The translations under genes were made by a program, and so were the position numbers. Of a stretch of DNA of 64,000 bases, positions 57,749 to 64,000 are shown one piece after another; the first letter of the stretch is position 1; the number at the start of each line of letters is the position of its first letter. This DNA is from Cryptomeria japonica. Its lineage: Eukaryota; Streptophyta; Pinopsida; Cupressales; Cupressaceae. The notes below the pieces were generated by a model that was not told where the DNA came from, made no database searches, and saw only the letters and a program-made list of their open reading frames with translations. The stretch lies in NCBI RefSeq assembly GCF_030272615.1, contig NC_081414.1, positions 909,115,009-909,179,008 of the forward strand, read 5' to 3'.

Positions 57749-57760
57749 TGGTACCAGAGC
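57749..57760 (+). other. Primer-binding site, initiator tRNA-Met type
   Basis: TGGTACCAGAGC, one mismatch from TGGTATCAGAGC, lies two bases after the LTR. Confidence 0.88.
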
Positions 57761-57803
57761 TCTGGTCCTCTCTGCAGAAGCTTAACCCTTTCAAGAAGAT
57801 CCT

Positions 57804-58795
57804 ATGGCGACTAACAGTTCAAGTTCATCTTCTTCATCTGCTGCTATCTTTCGGAGAGATATTCCTAGACTTGTTGGAACAAATTACAGAGTATGGAAGA
57901 TTTAGATGGAGACTCATTTGAGATGTCTTGGTAAGGAAATTTGGGAAATCACAGAGAATGGAGAACTCCTTTTAATCCGGCATCTGGAAATCCTCCTCTG
58001 GAAAACTTGGATAAGGAGCTTGAGAATGATTATAGAGCTAGAGAAGCCCTCTTGTGTGCACTTTCTGATCAGCAAATAATGGGATTAACTGACAAATCAT
58101 CAGCAAAGGCTATATGGGACAAGTTCAAGAATCTTAATGAAGGTGACCCTACTACTAAGATTGATAAACTTGATGGTTACTGGGTGAGATATGAAAACTT
58201 GAAGATGGAAGAAGATGAAAGGATTGCCACATTCACGGAAAGGGTAAATGAAATTGTTATGAGAATTCAATGTTGTGGTGGAACTCTGAGTGAAGATGAA
58301 ATAGTTTCTAAAGTTTTAAGAGCTTTGCCACCAACTTATAAGATGAAGGCTACTACAATTAATGGATTGAGAACAATGGCTAATACTTCTATCAATAGAG
58401 ATACCTTGGTTGGGAAATTATCCTCTTTTGAGCTTGAAGAATTTGGACCTTCTGAAGCTATGAAGTTTGAACCTGCTTTTCATGCATCTACATCATCAAC
58501 CAGTAAGCAAGATTGGAAAGCTTTGTATGCAAAGGAATTGGATGATATGAAAAGAGAAGATGAAGAATTTGAGCAACTTGAAGCCCTATTTGCTAGAAGA
58601 GTACCTAAAGGACCGATAGGAAGTAAGTGTGAAGGAAAAGCACCTTTTAAATGTTTTGCATGTAATAAGATAGGTCATTTTGCATCTAGATGTCCTAAAA
58701 GGAATTCAAGATTTGAAGAGAGAGCTAGAAGATATTTTAAGGCTAACCCTATATATCAGAACAAGTATAAGTACAGGAAAAATAGAGATAAATAA
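57804..58795 (+). pseudogene. gag: Copia gag with CCHC zinc knuckle
   Basis: Starts at the ATG 57804 (MATNSSSSSSSS, then RLVGTNYRVWKI), with a TAG at 57903 and a frameshift between about 57935 and 57965. The remaining frame is open to 58795: ARDALL-like REALLCALSDQQIMGL, AKAIWDKFKNL, FTERVNEIVMRI, VLRALPPTYK, all hallmarks of the copia gag (UBN2-type) domain. A complete zinc knuckle, CFACNKIGHFASRC, lies at about residues 239-252 of the open frame (near 58655-58695). It is the least damaged part of the element. Confidence 0.92.
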
Positions 58796-59600
58796 TGCTA
58801 CATTGTGGATGAGGAAGGTGTGACTGATTTTGATGATGAACCGGCACAAGACTCTGCTAGTGGTTCTGGCAATGGAAAGGAATGGGTACTCCTGGCTATC
58901 AAGGAAGATGTTCTGACACTAGAAGAGAATGTACCTGAAAAGAAGGCTCTTGCTTCTAAGATTGAAGATAAGGATGAATGGGTAATTGACAGTGGATGTT
59001 CACATCATATGACTGGAGACAAAAGGAAGTTTCTATCTTTGCAAGAATTTAATGGCGGTCTGGTTAGCTTTGGAGATGACAAAGCATGCATGATCAAAGG
59101 AAAAGGAACTATATAATTAGATGATAAGCACAATACTGATAATGTTTATTATGTTGAATGTTTAAGGCATAATCTTGTGAGTGTAGGAAAATTGGTGGAT
59201 AAGGGATTTCAATTATAATTCAAGGATGGAAAATGCAAAATCATTAATAGATCTAGATTGGAGATTGAAACCGGTACTCAGACAAAAGGTAATATATTTC
59301 ATTTGAATTCTGGTGAGAAGACATGTTTGATTGCACAAATTGATGAGAGTTGGCTGTAGCATTAAAGGCCATGTCATGTGAATTTTGGTTGCATGGTAAA
59401 GATTAGTTCAACTAAGGAAGTTAGAGATATACCTAAGATTGTGAGGCCCTATAATCCAATATGTAAAGAATGTCAAATGGGAAAATAGGTTAGAACCTCT
59501 TTTAAGAGTATACAAGACAAATATAATGATGTTCTTGATCTTATTCATACTGATTTATGTGGCCCTTCTAGAATCAAAAGCTATCAAGGTGATAGATATT
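58796..59600 (+). pseudogene. pol: Copia protease and GAG-pre-integrase region
   Basis: In frame with gag. The protease active site EWVIDSGCSHHMTGD is at about 58977-59020 and looks intact. The flanking part (LVSFGDDKACMIKGKG, then a TAA; NVYYVECLRHNLVSVGKL) matches copia. The zinc-binding pre-integrase segment is damaged: the LWH region reads L-stop-H-stop-RPCHVNF near 59355, and CKECQMGK is followed by a TAG. Confidence 0.9.
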
Positions 59601-60415
59601 TTATGCTAATCATTGATGATTATTCTGGAATGATGTGGGTTACTTTTCTAAGGGAGAAATCTGAGGCTTCTAAAAAGTTTAAAATCTTTAAAGATAAAGT
59701 TGAAACTGAGACAAGATTGAAGATTAAGTGTTTAAGGTCAAATCATGGTGGAGAATTCACATCCGGTGAGTTTAATAACTTTTGTGAGAAGCATGGCATA
59801 AGGAGACAATTTTTTGCTCCCCGGACACCTCAACAGAATGGAGTTGTGGAAAGAAAGAACAAAACTATCTTGCATGCTGCTAGAACAATGATGATGGAAG
59901 CTAATCTACCTCATATCTACTCGAGAGAAGCAATAAGCACAACAGTTTATACATTCAACAAAGTACGCATCAAAGGAGAAACCGGTAAGACACCTTATGA
60001 ATTATGGTTTGGCAATACACCTATAGTTAAGTATTTCAGAATCTTTGGTAGTAAATATTATATCAAGAGAGATTATTTGATTGGAAAATTTGATCCTAGA
60101 TATGATGAAGGAATATTTTTTGGTTATTCTAATGAAAGCAAAGTATATAGGTGTTATAACAAAAGATTGCAGAGAATTGTGGAGAGCTCTAATGTTAAGG
60201 TGGATGAGCTGAACAAAATTCAAATCAAAGTTTATGAGCAAGAACCGATAGTGGAAATGCTCATAACTGAACCAATAACACCTTTACCGGAACAAAATAT
60301 TGAACCAGTTACTCCGACAGTATCAGAAAATTCAATAGTAACTAAAGAACAAGAAAGAGGAACAGTGAATCAGAAGACTTCTAGGTATGTAAGGTTGAAT
60401 CATTCAGAAGATTAG
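59500..60415 (+). pseudogene. pol: Copia integrase core
   Basis: DLIHTDLCGPSRI holds the first catalytic Asp and YFMLIIDDYSGMMWV follows. The second catalytic site, usually S-D-N-G-G-E-F, reads SNHGGEF, so the Asp is lost. QQNGVVERKNKTILHAAR carries the Glu. The tail TPYELWFGNTPIVKYFRIFGSKYYIK is typical copia. Open for 270 codons from 59603 to the TAG at 60413. Enzymatically dead by the Asp change. Confidence 0.93.
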
Positions 60416-61250
60416 ATCATTGGGGATAAGAACAATGGAGTGATGACAAGAAGAAGATTGGTAGCTAATGAGGTATGTTTAATTTCTCAAGTTTAACTGG
60501 TATCAGTAGTTGAAGCATGTAAAGATGAATGTTAGATGAAAGTTATGGAAGAAGAATTAGATCAGATAGAGAAGAATAACACATGGATTTTAGTTCCTCG
60601 GCCTAAAAATAAGAATGTTATTGGAACTAAATGGGTTTTTAGGAATAATTTAAATGAAGATGGAAAATTTGTGAGGAATAAAGCTAGATTGGTTTGTACA
60701 GGATATTCTCAAAAGGAAGGAATTGATTATGGTGAGACTTTTTCACCTGTAGCTAGGATTGAAGCTATAAGATTATTTCTTGCCTATGCCACACATAAAA
60801 ACTAAAAGGTTTATCAGATGGATGTTGAGTGTTCTTATCTAAATGGGGATCTTGATGATGAAGTTTATATTGAGCAACCTAATGTTTTTTCACTTTCAGA
60901 AGATAAAAAAATGGTTTGCAGGTAAAAGAAAGCCTTATATCGATTGAAATAGGCACCTAGAGCTTGGTATGCAAGATTGGACAAATATCTTTTCAAGATT
61001 GGTTTCACTAAAGGTAATACTGACAATAATTTATATTATAAAGTCACTGATGATGATATACTAATTATTGAGGTCTTTGTTGATGACATCATTTTTGGAG
61101 GTGAAGATAAGTTGTGCATGGAATTTTCTAACAATATGGAGAAAGAATTTGAAATGTCTATGATTGGGGATATAAAAATTTTCTTAGGTTTGTAGATTAC
61201 TCAAACTGATAAAGGTATTTTAATCTATCAAACTAAGTATGCTAGGGAAT
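60416..61250 (+). pseudogene. pol: Copia reverse transcriptase
   Basis: Same frame. [17 protein letters not shown], then [49 protein letters not shown], a TAA, VYQMDVECSYLNGDL (first Asp), two stops, and FVDDIIFGG (catalytic pair; the family's Tyr is Phe) at about 61078-61104. TAG at 61193. All RT active-site Asps remain. Confidence 0.93.
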
Positions 61251-62029
61251 TGTTGAATAAATTTTGTATGGAAGACTCTAAATCAATTAGTACTCCTATG
61301 GTTACAAGTGAGAAATTGACAAGGAAAGATGAATCTACACTCGTAAATCCTACAAGATACAAGTCTATGATTGGAGGTCTTTTATATTTGACTCAGACTA
61401 GGCCTAATATAATGAATGATGTTTGCATTGCATCAAGATATCAAAGTGATCCTAGAGAAAATCATGAGAGTGCGATGAAAAGAATTTTTAGATACTTGCA
61501 AGGTACATCTGAATATGGTTTGTGGTACCCTAAGGATGGTGACTTTAATTTATGTGCATATACAGATGCAGATTGGGTAGGTGATGTTGATGACCGGAAA
61601 ATTACTTCCGGTGGAGCTTTCTTTCCTGGAAAGAAACATATTTCATGGATCAGAAAGAAACAATCATGTACTTATTTATCTACTGTTGAAGCTGAGTATG
61701 TTGTTGTTGCTACTAACTATACACAAGTTCTATGGATGAAGAAAATGTTGAGGGACATAAAAGTACATTACAATGGATCGGTAGTTACTCACTATGATAA
61801 CTCTGCTACTATAGACATATCAAAGAATCCGATATTTCACTCTAAGACAAAGCACATATCTATCAAGTATAACTTTTTGAAGGAGAAGGTGGAAGAAAAT
61901 GAAGTTAGATTAGTTTATGTGAACACTAAAGAGTAGATTGCAAACATCTTCACTAAACCTTTGCCTAAAGAATCATTTGAGTACCTCAAAGACAGATTAG
62001 GGGTTTCTGCCCCTCTGGAAGAGAACTAA
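61251..62029 (+). pseudogene. pol: Copia RNase H and pol C-terminus
   Basis: YKSMIGGLLYLTQTRPNIM links to RNase H. CAYTDADWVGDVDDRKITSGG (first Asp), STVEAEYVVVATNYTQVLWM (Glu), THYDNSATIDISKNPIFHSKTKHI (Asp). A TAG at 61934 precedes IANIFTKPLPKESFEYLKDRLG. The natural stop is TAA at about 62027. Apart from the TAG this domain looks complete. Confidence 0.93.
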
Positions 62030-62108
62030 TTGATTCTATTTGGCATCAGTCTGGCATGCATTATCAGAGATATTATTCATTCCGAATTGATGTGGTGATG
62101 CTACTGCT

Positions 62109-62396
62109 CAAGGGGAGTAGTTAGCCTTGTGATTTAGTGGTTTTTTATTTTTCTTTGATATTTATGCTAGAGCTTTGGCATTGATGTCAAAGGGGGAGAG
62201 ATATTTATGTAAAAACCTTAAGGAGATATATACATTAGGGGGAGAAATTTGCAGAACTTAACTGAGATATTATTTACGAGGAGAGTATGGATCAGAACTT
62301 CATTGCTATATTCTTGTGTGGGAGATTTGTTTGGCATTTCTTGGCACTTGGATGTTTTTCACATCTAGTGTTGCCATCAATGCCAAAGGAGGAGAT
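62109..62396 (+). other. Purine-tract region before the copia 3' LTR
   Basis: The proximal tract AAAGGAGGAGAT (62385-62396) abuts the 3' LTR. Upstream copies: AAGGGGAGTAG (62110-62120), AAAGGGGGAGAGAT (62189-62202), AGGGGGAGAAA (62237-62247). Several tracts spaced over 280 bp is a recurrent trait of plant copia elements of the Sire type. The rest of the interval is non-coding. Confidence 0.75.
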
Positions 62397-63639
62397 TGTT
62401 AGCCATTTGGAGGAATTGATTATGTGTTGCATTGATGTTTTATCATTGATGTCAATACTAGTTGTTTTGGCTTCTTTATCAATATCCTTCTGGTCCCGGT
62501 AGGTTGTTTGGTTTCTAGTTGGATTAGATCATGATGATCTGGTATGCTCTGGTATGTTTTGCCTTATGGAATTAGCTTAAATCTGCTATTCATGCTACTT
62601 AGATTCATGTTCAGTCAGTTGGTTTTGATTTGGTGATTGGATACTATCTTGTATGCTGGTAAGCTTGGTTTGTCGATCCGGTGAGGGTTTCACCGACAGA
62701 GTTTTGTTGAAGATCTTTTGATATTATGCATTTAAGTGGTGTTGGTGAAACTTCTAGTAGAGATTCAGGATGCTGATGGTGATCGTGTTCAAGACTTGTC
62801 TGATTGGGATCATTCCATTTGGTACCAGACCAATTCTATTTCAGGTTATACTGTCTAGGTTTTGGACTGACTTAATGTAACGTGTTGTTTGATCTTCTCG
62901 ATGTATTTCTTGGATGTGTTATGGGTTGGATATTATTTGTTTGGTCTCAGGTCTATATGTTTTGTAATTATTTAATTGCTCTATTGTCTAGTGGCCGACC
63001 TTATTGTTTGTGGTCAAGGGTTTGCATATATATGATGTAAGATATCATTGTAGATCATATGTGGATATGTAACAAGAGAATTATGTAATAATCATTCATG
63101 TAGAGGATTTGGTCAATTGTTGGTGATCGCGTTGGGTTTATGCAAGAGTTTTTAGTCCTCTGATATTGATCTTAACAGAAATTGTACTCAGGCATAGGAG
63201 ATGCTATCATTGCAGTTCATTCTCTCTTCCAGATTGTAGCCTAGATTTTTATGTAGTCAATGAGACTCCTTTTTGTTGTGAGAAGTGTGCTCTAGGCAGT
63301 TGGCCTTCCTGCAAGTCCAGGCCCCTCAATTTGTATTCACATACTTACTACTGAAGCATTATCTGACTGTGGGTAGGCTTCCCACCGTGTTTTTTTCCTT
63401 TACCGGGTTTTCTACGTACAAATCTTAGTGTCATGTGGAGGGTATTTATTCTCTAATTGTTGCTTGTTCTTAATTGGTATATCTGCTATTTCGGTATTTG
63501 GTTTATGCATTCTGGTATTGATCTTATGTGTTCCGGTATTAAATTTTTAATTTCTTAAAGTTCCAGTAATCTAGTGACAACTGATTCACCCCCCCCCCCC
63601 CCTTCTCAGTTGTCTTCCAGTTATTTGAACTATCTAACA
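62397..63639 (+). repeat. 3' LTR of the copia element
   Basis: It starts TGTTAGCCATTTGG and ends ACTATCTAACA. It has a 14-C run at 63589-63602, versus 8 C in the 5' copy, which accounts for part of the length difference. Confidence 0.93.
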
Positions 63640-64000
63640 TATATTTTTGGGTAGAGTTTGAAGAGCTTCACATTTCTTTGTATTTCTAATTTTGTTAATG
63701 AGATTTTGAATTAATGTTGTTCATGTATTTATCTTTGATATTCCAATTTGGAACATGATGATTAGATTTAGAGTCATGGTTGTTGATATGTTAATTCCAA
63801 GTCCGGTTGACCTTAAATGATTTTGTTTTTGCTTCAACATTTGTGGCATATAGGTAATGTGTTGTTTTGATCAATGATATATTGTGGTGTGGTCCACTTC
63901 TCATTCCTTTCCACCACAAGAATGTTTATTGTAGACCTATTTTAAATTGTATTTTGGTGAATTGTTCTTTTGGCTAACCTAGAGAGATTCTTAATTCAAG
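63640..64000. other. Unassigned right flank
   Basis: No gene or element recognised in the last 360 bp. Confidence 0.45.

Larger units (their letters stand above)
56515..63639 (+). mobile_element. Ty1/copia retrotransposon, full length but decayed
   Basis: LTRs are at 56515-57746 (1232 bp) and 62397-63639 (1243 bp). PBS, gag-pol and purine tract are in place. The order protease, integrase, RT, RNase H defines copia. Pol stays in one frame from about 57965 to 62029 and is broken only by TAA and TAG codons. A single frameshift lies in early gag. The flanking pentamers (AATGT at 56510-56514, TATAT at 63640-63644) do not match, so no target duplication is shown. LTR copies differ noticeably, indicating age. 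Confidence 0.95.

Noticed and set aside
56510-63644. Target-site duplication for the copia element
   Set aside because: AATGT and TATAT do not match. Mutation or recombination with another copy is possible but not shown.

Overview
This window looks like intergenic DNA from a large, retrotransposon-rich seed-plant genome. A gymnosperm is my best guess. That rests on the nested, decayed Ty3/gypsy, Ty1/copia and LINE elements, the very AT-rich spacers and the absence of any intact host gene; it is an inference, not a demonstration. I see no rRNA or tRNA gene, no CRISPR array and no convincing cellular protein-coding gene. Almost all coding signal is retroelement-derived and most of it is broken by stops or frameshifts.

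Layout, left half. 541-9359 is a nearly complete but decayed chromodomain Ty3/gypsy element (gag, protease, RT, RNase H, integrase, chromodomain). Its two LTRs are each 1516 bp once a nested solo LTR (1496-2733, target duplication GGTTT) is removed from the 5' copy. 9400-11330 is a minus-strand gag-protease fragment of a second gypsy family. 11650-13029 holds a broken exon-like fragment followed by an AT-rich repeat; both recur at 47.4-48.5 kb. 13043-27916 is one LINE insertion bounded by a 13-bp target duplication. It carries ORF1 (CCHC), ORF2 (endonuclease, RT, zf-RVT, RNase H) and, unusually, a third downstream ORF. Two later insertions interrupt it: a solo LTR (16828-18312, CTTAT duplication) in the RT, and a 5.8-kb LTR element without a polymerase (21426-27249) in the third ORF.

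Middle. 27930-35550 is a field of old fragments: a minus-strand copia gag with primer-binding site and LTR, a long (TA)n tract, a TRIM-like miniature element, a minus-strand gypsy RT piece, and the 3' end of a copia element with the start of its LTR. 35553-46352 is a 10.8-kb, recently inserted, minus-strand LTR element. Its 1315-bp LTRs differ at only about 7 positions by eye and the target duplication is ACCTC. It has no pol, one long Gln/Pro-rich gag-like frame with three stops, and arrays of a 20-bp motif near both internal ends.

Right half. 46353-48907 has unassigned DNA, the second copy of the exon-like fragment, and AT-rich repeats. 48908-52999 is a 5'-truncated LINE whose ORF2 is almost open, with two in-frame TGA codons. 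53000-55210 is AT-rich DNA with about three tandem degenerate units of roughly 400-450 bp. 55220-56510 is unassigned. 56515-63639 is a complete-length but stop-ridden Ty1/copia element with 1.23-1.24-kb LTRs.

How the parts relate. The autonomous copia, gypsy and LINE families supply polymerase functions. The two pol-less LTR elements keep LTRs and primer and purine-tract signals, and presumably moved using enzymes supplied in trans. The two points most worth following up are the third LINE ORF, whose sequence style resembles the pol-less element nested inside it, and the 20-bp palindromic arrays in the young pol-less element.
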